Positions 24,497 to 35,341 of a stretch of 64,000 bases of DNA are shown one piece after another; position 1 is the first letter of the stretch, and the number at the start of each line of letters is the position of its first letter. The stretch lies in the NCBI GenBank assembly GCA_950097015.1, contig CATNEN010000005.1:2657501-2721500 (forward strand), in the 5' to 3' direction. The notes under the pieces were generated by a model. It did not search any database. It was not told where the DNA came from and worked only from the letters and a program-made list of their open reading frames with translations. Position numbers and translations under genes: made by a program. The stretch comes from Macrostomum hystrix. Its lineage: Eukaryota > Platyhelminthes > Macrostomidae.

Positions 24497-24975
24497 AACA
24501 ATAGAACTACAAAGGCCCCTTCACAATCTTTTTGCTGCACCCGAACGTAGCAACGCAAGCACACGAAACTCTAATACAAGGGCCAACCTTTTGTTGCGCA
24601 TCTTCTGAAACAATAATCAAGTCGCCAGCTCTTCTGACGGTCGAGACACTGCGCCTCAGTGCGGCCTTGCCAGGCCTTCAAAGTTGATCAGCATGTCACC
24701 CGAATGGGCCTGCATCATCCCCGTCTTCGTTGGTCACCTACCTTTATCTAGACGGATTTGCTGGACATTCAAGGGCTACAACAGGTGGAACTAGGCCACT
24801 ATAGGCACCCTGACGCGAATTTCTCCAATTTCAATGATCAAGCCTAAATATTAAGCCTTGATCAGTGAAAGGACAGGACAGGACACCATCGCCTAGTCTG
24901 TCAACCAATCAGTCACCACCCAACGCTGTTAGCATTCATGCTGCCAAAAAATTTTCTGGGGGTAATTTCCTCTCT
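24497..24975. mobile_element. dispersed repeat copy B downstream of FBXW5
   Basis: Homologous over nearly its whole length to 19320-19880 in FBXW5 intron 2, in the same orientation, from AACAATAGAACTAC to GCTGCCAAAAAATTTTC. There are small indels and no ORF. Confidence 0.7.
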
Positions 24976-25007
24976 TATTATAAAAAAACCGCAAATTTAA
25001 GAAACAA

Positions 25008-25250
25008 AGCTACGTGTTACATGTACTGGAATCGCAGCAAATAATTAAAGCTACGTGTTATATGTACTGGAATCGCAGCAAATAATTAAAGCTACGTGTT
25101 ATATGTACTGGAATCGCAGCAAATAATTAAAGCTACGTGTTACATGTACTGGAATCGCAGCAAATAATTAAAGCTACGTGTTATATGTACTGGAATCGCA
25201 GCAAATATTTAAAGCTACGTGTTATATGTACTGGAATCGCAGCAAATAAA
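25008..25250. repeat. 41-bp tandem repeat
   Basis: Six nearly identical 41-bp units containing AAGCTACGTGTTATATGTAC and TGGAATCGCAGCAAATAATT; T/C at one site distinguishes units. Confidence 0.93.
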
Positions 25251-25830
25251 TAACAGTACGATTCAAACTATTGAATTATTAAATTATCAATTATTAATTA
25301 CGTCACTGCACCACTTACCTTGCTACTAACAGTAGCTAAAATCAGCATTAGTGAATAAAACAAAAACAGAAAGCCTAGCTTGTGACATCTGATTGAAATG
25401 TTAGTATAGGACAACCTTCAGTACGACAAATGATAATAAAGAAATTAAACTGGAACGGGAGCTCGGATCCGCTGTGATAAAATAGGATTTTATATATTCT
25501 TTATAGTCTTGATTCATTCCGAATCGTTTATGTAAGAAGTAAAAAGCGATCGATTTGTCAGCTCTACCTTTTGGACAACGCTTCTTCGCCGTCCAAGTTT
25601 CTACACTCGAATGAAATTTCAGAATTTGATTCATTTGTGCCATTTGATTCAGTCAAATCCTTTTGGTTCATGGAGCAGCTTAGGATCTGCTAGACGTTAT
25701 AGTTAGTTAATAGTTACGGTTCTTACACACAGACAGCTGACGGCCAACTTTCGGGGTCTACGATTCTAGATGTACAATGTTCTGGAAAAAATCTGCGATA
25801 AATTTTACGTTTGAAGTACTGATGTTCGAA
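25251..25830. other. spacer upstream of tRNA-Lys
   Basis: Single-copy sequence. A minus-strand 80-codon ORF at 25401-25643 begins with an ATG and could contain a first coding exon, but nothing supports it further. Confidence 0.4.
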
Positions 25831-25903
25831 GCCCGGTTAGCTCAGTCGGTAGAGCATGGGACTCTTAATCCCAGGGTCGTGGGTTCGAGCCCCACATCGG
25901 GCG
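25831..25903 (+). tRNA. tRNA-Lys (anticodon CTT)
   Basis: A 73-nt cloverleaf. The acceptor stem GCCCGGT pairs with ATCGGGC (one G-T pair). The D arm contains TAGCTCAGTCGGTAGAGC (A box), the anticodon loop is ACTCTTAATC with CTT, and the T arm contains GGGTTCGAGCCCC (B box). The discriminator base is G. It has no intron and no encoded CCA. A TTTT pol III terminator follows at 25909-25912. It reads lysine AAG codons. Confidence 0.97.
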
Positions 25904-27420
25904 AATTCTTTTGCTGCTTATGTTAACGTGAGATAACCTCGCATAAGTATATTGCTAAACTTGTGATAACATGCAACGTAAACTCTTTGCTTAAAAATAT
26001 TTACGATAAAGTTCTCAGCCTTAAATCAGCAGCAAGTCGGCTGTCGACTTCTTTTAGAAGTCTTGTCGGCGTATCGTAGTTTTGATCTGTCTTAATTGCG
26101 CTGGAGTCAGGAGAAGAGAATATTGTGAATGGGTGAATTTTTTTATTTTAAATCAGTTATAAAAAATTTAATATTTTTAAGTAAGCTTAAGTAAGCGTTT
26201 CGAAGAGCAATAGGTTTGAGTATTGGAATGACTTGGAAAGGGTAAGATTCTAAGAACTGTGCCTGTTTTTTCCGATATGTATCGAAAAAGGCTATTTCAT
26301 CCATGTCAAAGCATTTTAATATATAAGCGCATACTATACTTGCTTTTTTTAGCGGGCCGCCTTATAACAGGAAGAGAGATTTTTAGATTTGCAGTTGTTT
26401 TATTTGTAGTTAGACGCAAAGCAAAGTTTAACTCTTTGTTTTTTCAGTACAAATTAGCTTTTTAAATTGCCGTTCTCAGGCTACATGCTTTAAAAAGCGT
26501 GAATAAATAAGTGAATGCTTTAAGTTGCGTTAAATACAAAAGCAGTTGTCATAGCTTAAAATTGCTCTTATTCGTTAGTGATTAGATGTTGAATCAGATT
26601 ATTTGCTTTTGGCTTCGCTTTCTCAGCTGTATAAAAACTATTTATATTCTTCTAATGTTGTACATTAATGACACTGATCTGGTTGCTGGTGCTTGCTCTG
26701 TCTTAGTATCACATTTCCTTGGACTCTACTTCTTTAGTTCTATAAGCCCTAGCTAAATTATACAAAAAATATAAGCCGAAGCAAATATTTTCATGTTTTC
26801 AGTCATTTGTCATTTGATAGATAATAATTGAGTTTGTAAAAAAGTTGTGGGCTTTGCTTTTGCTTTGGTAGGCCTAACAGACATGTGTAATAATATTAGG
26901 CATAGGATAATGTGTTCGTTGCATTATGCCTTTAATTTAGACTTTAATGTATGCTTTGAACTTTAATTTAATTTAATTTTACAAACAACCTTTATTAAGA
27001 CTTTAATTTAACAAACAAAACGACACATATGCCACTAAATGATATTCAGATTTTTTCACAATCTATTATATCATGTAGTCTCTACCACTAAATAGTCAGG
27101 ATTAAAATTTGAAGTATATTGTGGTTGGTAGGAATTTCTAGGTATTATTAATTGAAAATGGAATTGCAATGTCACAATAAGTATTTAATAGTCCCAACTT
27201 AATCAATTCCAGCCATCAGTTTAGTTTAGTTTTTGCTTATAGACAAATGTAAAAATAGGTCTAGGCCTATCTTATTTATTTTTTAATTCTAATTTTCAAA
27301 AAATCAAATTGGCTTAGATGTTCTTTTTGTATTGTTTTATCCTTATCCCTAATTATAGGCCTACCTGATAAAGAATAACATCAACATAAAAAGTAGGCCT
27401 AGTATCCCTTCTCCTCAATA
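25904..27420. other. AT-rich intergenic region, no gene seen
   Basis: Unique AT-rich sequence downstream of the tRNA gene with many stops, scattered TAGGCCTA-type words and no supported exon. Confidence 0.5.
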
Positions 27421-27740
27421 GGTTGTAGCCTTGTGGTTAGAGCATTGGACTCAGAACTCAATGGTCAAGGGTTTAATTCCTGACTTTAGGCCTACTAAAA
27501 CAATTTGTGGCCTTTATCAAGACACTTAAGTCTGTAGAGTTTAACTAGCTTTTAAATAGGTACTACATTAACTAGGGTAATTTAGGGTCCGCACAGTGTC
27601 CCTTAGTCCATGGACTAAATAGCCATATATGTTGTCTTATAGATGCTCCACACAGTAGCTATGGCTGTGTTGTTGGCTGCACATCTGGCTTAATTGGGCT
27701 AATTACTGTATTATTAGTTCTAGCTAGTGTTGTAGGGCTC
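27421..27740 (+). mobile_element. tRNA-derived SINE (family 2)
   Basis: The head GTAGCCTTGTGGTTAGAGCA (A box) and GGGTTTAATTCC (B box) is followed by a body with CCCTTAGTCCATGGACTAAA and GGCTTAATTGGGCTAATTAC, and a short TATTATTAG tail. The body is shared with the copies at 12.74 kb and 44.70 kb. Confidence 0.7.
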
Positions 27741-28429
27741 TTATATATTTATCTTGCCTTACAGTGGTTAGATTCTTAATAATTTTTTGTCTTATTTATT
27801 CTTATAAATTATTCTTATAAATGAGCTTTTAACTCTTAATGGTAGTATATTGAGTTTGAATTTGGTAGTGTTTTTATATAATGACCGAGTTTTTAGTTAC
27901 TTAGTTATTTCATATAATTCATAAGATTATATATTTATTGTTAAGCTGGTTAGGCTAATCTGGTCTATAATATTCAGTCCACTTTTAAGGTGTTACCAAT
28001 ACCAATGATCTAAGGATTACAGCTTTTGTTCTATATCTTTCTTCATATGAAATGAATAACTTCTAGGAAACTCCTTTTGAATATTTAGTTTTGAACATAC
28101 TTATTTAAACCTTAGGTCTTTTACAATGTTTTCATTGTCGACAATGTTGCTCTTCCTTCAGTTCTTTCCTGTGTATTTATAGGCTAACTGCTACCCTGCT
28201 ATTTTAACAAAGAAATTTTTTCTTTGGTGCATTAAAACAAACATTCGGGTGCATTGAGACAAATATTTATCGGAAACAATAAAATAAATTTAGTTTCTAG
28301 GAAAATGCTTAAATTAAAAAATGCAAGATACAATAGCTAATTTCATACTTATTTTCGCCCTATAACACTAGCTGGTAACAAACATAGGCCTTATATCTAT
28401 ACTGATAACTGAATCTTATTGCCTAAACA
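27741..28429. other. AT-rich intergenic region, no gene seen
   Basis: AT-rich unique sequence between two SINEs. Nothing recognised. Confidence 0.5.
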
Positions 28430-28443
28430 TGGTACTGCTCATA

Positions 28444-28824
28444 ATAATAATAATAATTATTATTATTATTATTATTGCAGGAGGGCTGTAGGCAATGGCA
28501 CATCATTTAGTGACACTAGACCCATAGCCAGCAAGGAGGCAATTCTGCCAATTTTGCTGACTCCTGAGCACACACACAGATACAGTACACAGGCACATGC
28601 TTACACAGGTCTGTACATCTGCTCTGACTTTCTCATTTGTCAGACAGTGTACACTTCACTGTGCCTTGGAGGTTGGCCCTTAAGGGCGTAAATTACACAA
28701 CAAGCCCCCAAGCTTCCTCTTTGTGGCTGCACCCCAAATAAATGTGGCCTTGCCACAGAATCAAACTCTAAGGGACCATGGTGCAAGAGGCAAATGCATT
28801 AACTGCTCTGCCACTGACCACCCT
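28444..28824 (-). mobile_element. tRNA-derived SINE (family 1), copy 1
   Basis: Read on the minus strand it begins with a tRNA-like head (TGGCAGAGCAG A box and an AGAGTTTGATTC B box) and ends in an (AAT/ATT)n tail at 28444-28480. It is flanked by a 14-bp target duplication TGGTACTGCTCATA. The left copy is 28430-28443. The right copy is split by the BEL insertion into 28825-28831 and 35601-35607. Confidence 0.82.
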
Positions 28825-28831
28825 TGGTACT

Positions 28832-29085
28832 TGTCGGATTCCCGAATCCTCCATATGCTATTACAAAGTACGCAATCTTCATATATTCATATATATTCAT
28901 TTGCATTAGTCTGCCCCAATTCTCGTTCACTACGTTTGAACCATAGACAACCTCCAAGCTTCCACTGTACTCTATAACTCGTATTATCAATAAAGCAAGC
29001 GCGGGGCTTTGCCCCAAAAGAGAAACTTTCTACCTTACCACAGCAGCAGCAGCATATCCGTTTATATTATTGTCACTGCCTGACA
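28832..29085 (+). repeat. 5' LTR of the BEL/Pao element
   Basis: Begins TGTCGGATTCCCGAATCCTC and ends TGTCACTGCCTGACA, so the ends are TGT...ACA. It contains AATAAA (28989-28994) and, directly downstream, a GC hairpin GGGGCTTTGCCCC, suitable as a polyadenylation region. Confidence 0.97.
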
Positions 29086-29088
29086 ATT

Positions 29089-29099
29089 TGGTAGCAGAG
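29089..29099 (+). other. primer-binding site
   Basis: TGGTAGCAGAG begins three bases after the LTR end. It is complementary to the 3' end of animal initiator tRNA-Met (…CTCTGCTACCA), as recalled. Confidence 0.7.
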
Positions 29100-29144
29100 C
29101 GTGGTTTACAAGCCTGCCTACGTGCCCGCCTGTGATCCACAAAC

Positions 29145-32100
29145 ATGTCCAGCCTATGCGCATTCGTTAGCACGACCGCCACGTGCTCTGAGACATGCCT
29201 AGCTCAACAGCACAGCAAGGAAAAGCTGCGCTGCCAGTACTGCCATACCGTCATATGTCGCCGTTTCGCTGACTCAGCCTTCTCTCCTAAGGGATCGGCC
29301 AGTAAGGCGGTGTTCGACCTTCTCCTCTCTCGACTCAACGAGGCCTTGGACTCAGCCGGCCCGCAGCCCGTCTACAAATGCCCTCTCTGTCCCTCCTCGG
29401 ACGGCTACTCAGCGCCCTCGCTCTACGAGCAGCTGACAGCCCAGGGACTCATGCAGGTGGACCTTCGCGACAAGCGTCCAACGCACTTCAAACGTAGCGG
29501 CCTCCAGCACGGCATCCGGGCCTCCGGCTCTGAGGAGGGAGTGGAGAGCGCCTCCACACCAGAAGCCCGCGACCCAGGCCACGTGAACAACGACGGCGGC
29601 AGCCAGCGACGCAACAGCGCCAATCCTGCGACTACATCAGCACAGCCAGCCTCCCATTCTGCCTGTGCCACTCCGCGGCCCACTACTACAGATCCCGCAG
29701 CCGCGCCCGCACAGCCTGGCTTCTTCCCACGGTCCAGCCCATCCTACGCACCCGGCGCAGCGCCCGCTGTCTCTCAGGACTGCATGCAGCAGCTCCTCTA
29801 CAGCTTGACACAGATGATGCAACAGAACCAGCAGATCCTGCTGCAGGTCCAGGCCCAAGCATGCCAGCCTTCCAACTCATCCGTTCCAACCCAACCGGCT
29901 CCACGACCCAACTTCTCGGGCGACAGCGTCCTTCGCAACGTCCAGCTCCAAACGTTCGACGGCAGCGACCCCGCCAGCTTCCCAGCCTTCTGGAGCTCCT
30001 TCAACTACCGAGTCGACAGCACCAGTTACTCGGATGTGGACAAGTTCGAGACCCTACGAGGCCTTCTCAAAGATGCTGCGCTCAAGAAGCTCGGTGGCCT
30101 CGACGCCTGCCAGCCCGGCGCGTACAAGGAGGCCCGTCGCATCCTCGAGCTCAACTATGGCGACCTGCAAGAGCAGAAGAGCGTCTGCTACCGTCGTCTC
30201 CTCGCCATGCCGCGTCTGCGTAGCATCGAGTACGAGAGCCTGGAGGACTTCGCCGACGTTCTCCGTCTCACCATCGGACAACTCAGTCGACTAAACGAGC
30301 CGGCAGCCGCCATGGACGCCTACGCTTTCGCCTTGTGGCCCAAGCTACCGAGCGCCATGCAGATGGATATCCAAGAGGCGCGCATCAAGGGTTCCAAGAC
30401 ACCCATGCCCACCATGGCCGAGCTACAGGACCACCTCGACACCAAGCTGCGAGCGCTCCGAGCCTCCATTGCCACTGCCGAGCCTGCAGCGATCCCGTAC
30501 GCCGGTGCTAGTCTCGTCAACGCAGCTTGCCATACCAAAGACATCTTCAAAACTGAGCAACGCAACTCCAGACCTAGCTGGGACCCTCCAGCTCGCGACA
30601 ACAACAGTCGACTAACTCGCCGACGCGACGCCAATTGCGTTTTCTGCGACAGCGACACTCACGCTGCCTCCCACTGTGGTCGCGTGGTCAAGCCAGATGA
30701 GCGACTGGACATCGTCCGACGCAAGAAACTCTGCTTCAACTGCCTGCGAGCGCACGAGGTTCGCAACTGCCCCTCGCGCTTTCGCTGCCAGGAGTGCAAG
30801 GCCAAACACCACACTTCCCTGCACGGTGCCAGCACCCTGGAGACTAAGCCAGCTCACAAGACTGTGTCTACGCGACAGTCCAAAACTAACTCACACCTCA
30901 ACGCCTCCAGCGGCACGACTGCCATAGCCGATTCCGAAAGTGCGCCTGTCAATGCCATCTCCTGCATCTCCTCAACCCAGGACCAACAGTTGAGCTCCAC
31001 CATCATGGCCACCTTCGCCACAGCTGCCGTCAACCCCGTCAACGGTGCCTCTGTCAAGGTGACAGCCCTCATCGACGGCGGCTGCAGCTACACGTACCTC
31101 AACAATGACATTGCTCAACGCCTCGGTCTCAAGTCGCTCGCTAGGCTGAGCCTCGACAGCTCCGCTTGCCACGCCGACACCCGCCGTCGCATCCATGCCG
31201 ACATCGTCCGACTTGAGCTCGCTGCGGCCGACGGCCGCCGCATGCCATTGAAGGTACTCTGCGTGGAGAAGATCGCTCCAGCTATCCACGTACCAGCTAC
31301 GAAACTGCCCAGGGACGTCCAGGCTAGCCTCGCTCACGTTCCGTATGGTATCGCCAACTTACCTCCTGCCAGAGACGAAGAGGTACATCTCGACCTGCTC
31401 ATCGGCAACGACTACGCCCAGCTGCTGATCGGACCCAGCATCGGCGCCATCCCGCTGCGGCCCAGGCTCACGGCCCACCTCACCCCGTTCGGCGCCATAC
31501 TGAGCGGCTCCCTCGGAGACGACGAGCATCACAGCGGCAACAGCCACCCTCGCGTCATCGGCAACACTCTGCTCTGTAATAGCCATCCGACGAACCTGGA
31601 ACAGCTGGTAGACCGGATGACCAGCCTTGAGATCCTTGGCCTGCAGAAGGATGTGGGGCGAGTAAACCTTCAGGATGACGCGCTCACCATCCGCCTTCTC
31701 GAGAGCGTCACTCGCCAGCCAGATGGACGCTTCTCCGTCGCCCTGCCCTTCAAGCCTGAGGCAGAGCAGCTACCCACCAACTTCAGCCAAGCCTTTGGAC
31801 GCGCTCAAGCGACCCACCGCAGACTGACGCTGGCCCAACGCGAGCAATACTACGCAGAGTTCAAGAAGAGAAAAGAGGAAGGTGTTATTGAGATCGTGGA
31901 CGGAGGCAAGCCTGCAGGGTCCATAGTACACGTGCTCCCACACTTTCCAGTCGTCAAGGAGTCGTCCAACACCACCAAGATCCGGCCAGTAGTGGATGCT
32001 TCCGCTCCCACATCACTTGGTGGCCGCTCCCTCAACGACCTGCTGGAAACCGGGCCTAACTTACTCACAAGCCTCCTGCAAGTGCAACTACGTCTCCGCA

Positions 32101-35100
32101 TCTTCCGGTATGCCTGCATCAGCGACCTGCAGTCCGCCTTCTATCAAATCGCCGTCCACCCTAGCTGTCGTGACGCGCTCCGCATCATTCTGCCGAAAGA
32201 CATCAGCAAGCCACTGACCCAGGATAACTTCCAACTATGGCGGTTTACCAGAGTCGTGATGGGAGCCAGCCCGTCTCCATGGATCCTTCTCGCCATCATT
32301 CACAAGCTCTGTCTGGACGCCTCCCAATCCTGCAACTTCGGTCTCACAGACAATGAGGTGGAGTCGATTCCATCGGGCCTGTACGTGGACAACTTGGTGC
32401 AGGGCTACGACGACAAAGGGACAGGCCCTCGCCTGATCAAGGGCCTTCGCTCGCTGTTCAAGTCTGCCGGATTTCATCTGCGGGAGTTCGCTGCCAATGA
32501 CTCCGACGCTCTGAAGGAGCTCCCTGGGGAGGACCGAATCTCAAGTCCCTCCGTTCAGTGCCTTGGCATCTCCTGGGACGTTCAACAGGACACGCTGCAC
32601 TTGAGCAAGCCGGAGATCCCTGCGGACAGCGCCCTCACCCGGTCCAGTCTCCTCAGCGCGATCTCGAAGCCTTACGACCCGTTCGGCTGCGCGGCTCCGC
32701 TTCTCCTCGCCGGACGCCTGCTCTACAATGCCGCCTTCGACTCAGGTGACCCGTGGGACAAGCCTGCTGACTCGGACACCATCAAAGCCTGGAGCAAACT
32801 CCGAGAGGACTTCATCCAGATTGACCGCATTGCCATACCACGTCGCTGCATCGAAGACCGTACCAAGCCCTGTCGTCTTGTCATCTTCAGCGACGGATCA
32901 CCGCAAGCATATGGCTTCGCCATCTACCTGCAACAGGAACTGAACGGCCGTACCATCTCCAACCTGATCCATGCCAAGGCCCGTCTCGTCCCGGCCAGGA
33001 AGAAGGGTATGTACATCACTGTGCCACGCATCGAACTCTGGGCTGCGCTTATCGCCAACCGGACGGCCTCGATCGTCCGCGACATACTGACGCCGGCCGT
33101 CAACATTGTCGGTATCACGCACTACATCGATAGCCAAATCGTCCTGTACTGGCTTCAAAATGGCACCAAGCTTCGCCCCTACGAAGGCCGTCGGGTTCAA
33201 GAAATTCGGGACTCGGACCTCACCAGCGACCGCCGTTACGTGCCCACCAAGGAAAACCCGGCGGACTACTGCACCAAACCACTAGACCTGGCACACCTGC
33301 TCAGTTCCAACTTCCTCAAGGGGCCCAGCTTCCTCGAGCTCCCCTTTGATGCCTGGCCTTCTTGGACCCCGCCCGCTGTGGACGTCAGCCTCCTAAAAAA
33401 CACGCCGTCGGCAACAGTTAAACACACCCAATCGAACAATCTTCTTGCCTTCGCCGCGAAAATCTCTATGACGCCGCCTGCAGGAATGGACATAACACGC
33501 TACGGCCGCCTGAGCACTTTGCTTGGTGCCACCGCCTACGTTATACGCTTCGCCACTCACAGCAAAGCCAAGGGAATCCCAAACACATCCGAGCGCGAAG
33601 CGGCTCTTCTCCTCTGGGTCAAGTACGTGCAGGAGCTTCACCATCCAAAGACACTAGCAGCCTTTCGTTCCAACAACCCAAAGGCGTGCAAGTTGATTCA
33701 CCAGCTCGACCTCTTCGAGGACCACGACGGTCTTCTCCGCCTCGGCTCTCGGATGGCCAACGCCACTCTCAGTGTGGACGCTCTTCACCCGTTCCTGCTT
33801 CCGCCAGACAGCCGCCTCAGCCACCTGCTCATCCTACACATTCATCAGCAGGAAACGCACGCTGCGGCCTCGACTGTCCTTAGTCGGCTACGGGAGCGTT
33901 TCTGGGTTCCTCGCGGCCTCTCCACCGTTCGAGCGGCCCTTCGCCACTGTCTAGACTGCCGGAGCTCCAAGGCGCCTACACTCCCTCGACCACCTCACGG
34001 TCAGCTCCCGTCGGAACGCCTGGATTCAAGTCAACCTGCCTTCAGCTCCATTCTGGTGGATCAACTCGGACCCATCCATACGTTCGATTCCAAAACCCTC
34101 ATCGTAGTCAAGCGCTGGGCCCTCGTGATCTGCTGCTCCGCAAGCCGAGCCGTCCACCTCGAGTACCTGTACGACTACTCCGCTGATGCGGTTCTCCACG
34201 CCTTCGAGCGCTTCTGGGCCAGACGCGGATTGACTGAAGGCACTATCTTCCTCGATCAGGCCACCGCCTTTCAAGCAGCTGCGCGAGTCGTCGATGGCCT
34301 CCTCGCACCAGCCTTCCAGCACAAGCTCTATCAAGATCTTCAGCCATTCGCCGCCTTTAGAAAGCTGCGGTTCAGATTCGCTCCAGTTCGATCGCCATGG
34401 CACCAAGGAGCGGTGGAGCGTCTGGTTGGCCTCACGAAGGCGAGCTTGCGACCCGCCCTCTGGCGGCGACGGATTACCGATGACGAGCTACGGACGCTGC
34501 TGTGCAAAGTGGAGGCCGTCCTCAACTCGCGCCCGTTGACGGCCCTCAGCAGCGACCCCAAGGACCCAAGGCCTTTGACTCCCGCCGACATCGTTGCCCC
34601 CAGCCCTCGGCTAGATCTTCCAGCCTCAACCGACCACTTTATCCCGGCTCCCGGACAGCCACCTGCGGAGTGGCTCCGCGCGCTCTACCGCCGTCGGGAG
34701 CAGATCATCGACAGCTTCTGGGAGAGGTGGCGCCGCGAATACATTCAGCACCTGCGGTCCACCCACCTGCAAGAGCGGCGGCGAACTGGCTGCGCCCCCG
34801 AAGGGCCTCGCGTCGGACAGCTCATGCTGCTGGCCGACACCACGCCGCGCTCTTGCTGGAAGACCTGCCGCGTCCTGGCCGTGCATCCTGACTCCGCTGG
34901 TGTTGTCCGCTACGTTACAGTTATCACCAGCACAGGTCACGAATCTCAGCGTGCCATCAGCCACCTCGTACCGCTGGAGGCTGATATGGCGCCTACATGT
35001 ACATCAGAGAATGACGGGGCCGGCTCGAAAGACCAGCAGCCGCTTACACCGCCGCATGTACGTGACAACACCATGAGCACTGTGGGTGCCACAGCCCCGA

Positions 35101-35174
35101 CGATGGCATCAGCTCGTGAACTGCGTGCTCAGCGGCGACAACAAGTGCGGGACGCACTGTTCAACATCGCGTGA
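29145..35174 (+). CDS. BEL/Pao gag-pol polyprotein
   Basis: 2009 residues. The N-terminus is Cys-rich (CQYCHTVIC; YKCPLCPSS). A DUF1759-type capsid region lies at about 260-430 (LQTFDGSDPASFPAFWSSF). Three Cys/His knuckles follow at about 497-560 (CVFCDSDTHAASHC, CFNCLRAHEVRNC, CQECKAKHHTSLH). The aspartic protease motif is ALIDGGCSY at about 641, with DGG rather than DSG/DTG. Reverse transcriptase at about 900-1110 has SDLQSAFYQI and YVDN in place of YVDD. RNase H at about 1245 has FSDGS, an IELWAALIANR helix and YIDSQ. The integrase HHCC finger is at about 1560-1600, and catalytic D, D, E fall in VDQLGP (about 1637), FLDQATAF and GAVERL (about 1755). A DUF5641-type tail starts at about 1860. 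It replicates via an RNA intermediate in virus-like particles and was probably functional until very recently. Confidence 0.95.
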   Translation: MSSLCAFVSTTATCSETCLAQQHSKEKLRCQYCHTVICRRFADSAFSPKGSASKAVFDLLLSRLNEALDSAGPQPVYKCPLCPSSDGYSAPSLYEQLTAQGLMQVDLRDKRPTHFKRSGLQHGIRASGSEEGVESASTPEARDPGHVNNDGGSQRRNSANPATTSAQPASHSACATPRPTTTDPAAAPAQPGFFPRSSPSYAPGAAPAVSQDCMQQLLYSLTQMMQQNQQILLQVQAQACQPSNSSVPTQPAPRPNFSGDSVLRNVQLQTFDGSDPASFPAFWSSFNYRVDSTSYSDVDKFETLRGLLKDAALKKLGGLDACQPGAYKEARRILELNYGDLQEQKSVCYRRLLAMPRLRSIEYESLEDFADVLRLTIGQLSRLNEPAAAMDAYAFALWPKLPSAMQMDIQEARIKGSKTPMPTMAELQDHLDTKLRALRASIATAEPAAIPYAGASLVNAACHTKDIFKTEQRNSRPSWDPPARDNNSRLTRRRDANCVFCDSDTHAASHCGRVVKPDERLDIVRRKKLCFNCLRAHEVRNCPSRFRCQECKAKHHTSLHGASTLETKPAHKTVSTRQSKTNSHLNASSGTTAIADSESAPVNAISCISSTQDQQLSSTIMATFATAAVNPVNGASVKVTALIDGGCSYTYLNNDIAQRLGLKSLARLSLDSSACHADTRRRIHADIVRLELAAADGRRMPLKVLCVEKIAPAIHVPATKLPRDVQASLAHVPYGIANLPPARDEEVHLDLLIGNDYAQLLIGPSIGAIPLRPRLTAHLTPFGAILSGSLGDDEHHSGNSHPRVIGNTLLCNSHPTNLEQLVDRMTSLEILGLQKDVGRVNLQDDALTIRLLESVTRQPDGRFSVALPFKPEAEQLPTNFSQAFGRAQATHRRLTLAQREQYYAEFKKRKEEGVIEIVDGGKPAGSIVHVLPHFPVVKESSNTTKIRPVVDASAPTSLGGRSLNDLLETGPNLLTSLLQVQLRLRIFRYACISDLQSAFYQIAVHPSCRDALRIILPKDISKPLTQDNFQLWRFTRVVMGASPSPWILLAIIHKLCLDASQSCNFGLTDNEVESIPSGLYVDNLVQGYDDKGTGPRLIKGLRSLFKSAGFHLREFAANDSDALKELPGEDRISSPSVQCLGISWDVQQDTLHLSKPEIPADSALTRSSLLSAISKPYDPFGCAAPLLLAGRLLYNAAFDSGDPWDKPADSDTIKAWSKLREDFIQIDRIAIPRRCIEDRTKPCRLVIFSDGSPQAYGFAIYLQQELNGRTISNLIHAKARLVPARKKGMYITVPRIELWAALIANRTASIVRDILTPAVNIVGITHYIDSQIVLYWLQNGTKLRPYEGRRVQEIRDSDLTSDRRYVPTKENPADYCTKPLDLAHLLSSNFLKGPSFLELPFDAWPSWTPPAVDVSLLKNTPSATVKHTQSNNLLAFAAKISMTPPAGMDITRYGRLSTLLGATAYVIRFATHSKAKGIPNTSEREAALLLWVKYVQELHHPKTLAAFRSNNPKACKLIHQLDLFEDHDGLLRLGSRMANATLSVDALHPFLLPPDSRLSHLLILHIHQQETHAAASTVLSRLRERFWVPRGLSTVRAALRHCLDCRSSKAPTLPRPPHGQLPSERLDSSQPAFSSILVDQLGPIHTFDSKTLIVVKRWALVICCSASRAVHLEYLYDYSADAVLHAFERFWARRGLTEGTIFLDQATAFQAAARVVDGLLAPAFQHKLYQDLQPFAAFRKLRFRFAPVRSPWHQGAVERLVGLTKASLRPALWRRRITDDELRTLLCKVEAVLNSRPLTALSSDPKDPRPLTPADIVAPSPRLDLPASTDHFIPAPGQPPAEWLRALYRRREQIIDSFWERWRREYIQHLRSTHLQERRRTGCAPEGPRVGQLMLLADTTPRSCWKTCRVLAVHPDSAGVVRYVTVITSTGHESQRAISHLVPLEADMAPTCTSENDGAGSKDQQPLTPPHVRDNTMSTVGATAPTMASARELRAQRRQQVRDALFNIA

Positions 35175-35341
35175 CTTCCTTGACTAGCACATAGCAGTTG
35201 AACTTGCAACAATTCCGGACAATTGTCTTACTGTCTAATCAATGTTAGTTGATCCACATCAACAATTCTGTTCATCGCTCCGCCCCCAGCCCCTGTCGAA
35301 TTCCCGAATCCTCCAACTGTTAATCGTTCTGCCCCCCAGCC
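35175..35341 (+). other. BEL 3' untranslated segment with duplicated LTR edge
   Basis: Contains a partial direct repeat: CCCCTGTCGAATTCCCGAAT at about 35290 resembles the 3' LTR start (CCTGTCGGATTCCCGAATCC) about 50 bp later, each preceded by a C-rich GCCCCC stretch. No polypurine tract is visible here. Confidence 0.75.

Noticed and set aside
25401-25643. 80-codon minus ORF starting with ATG
   Set aside because: No homology, partner exon or clear donor could be supported; kept only as a remark.
29423-34964. Many 60-129-codon ORFs on both strands within the BEL element
   Set aside because: They are shadow frames of the GC-rich gag-pol ORF.
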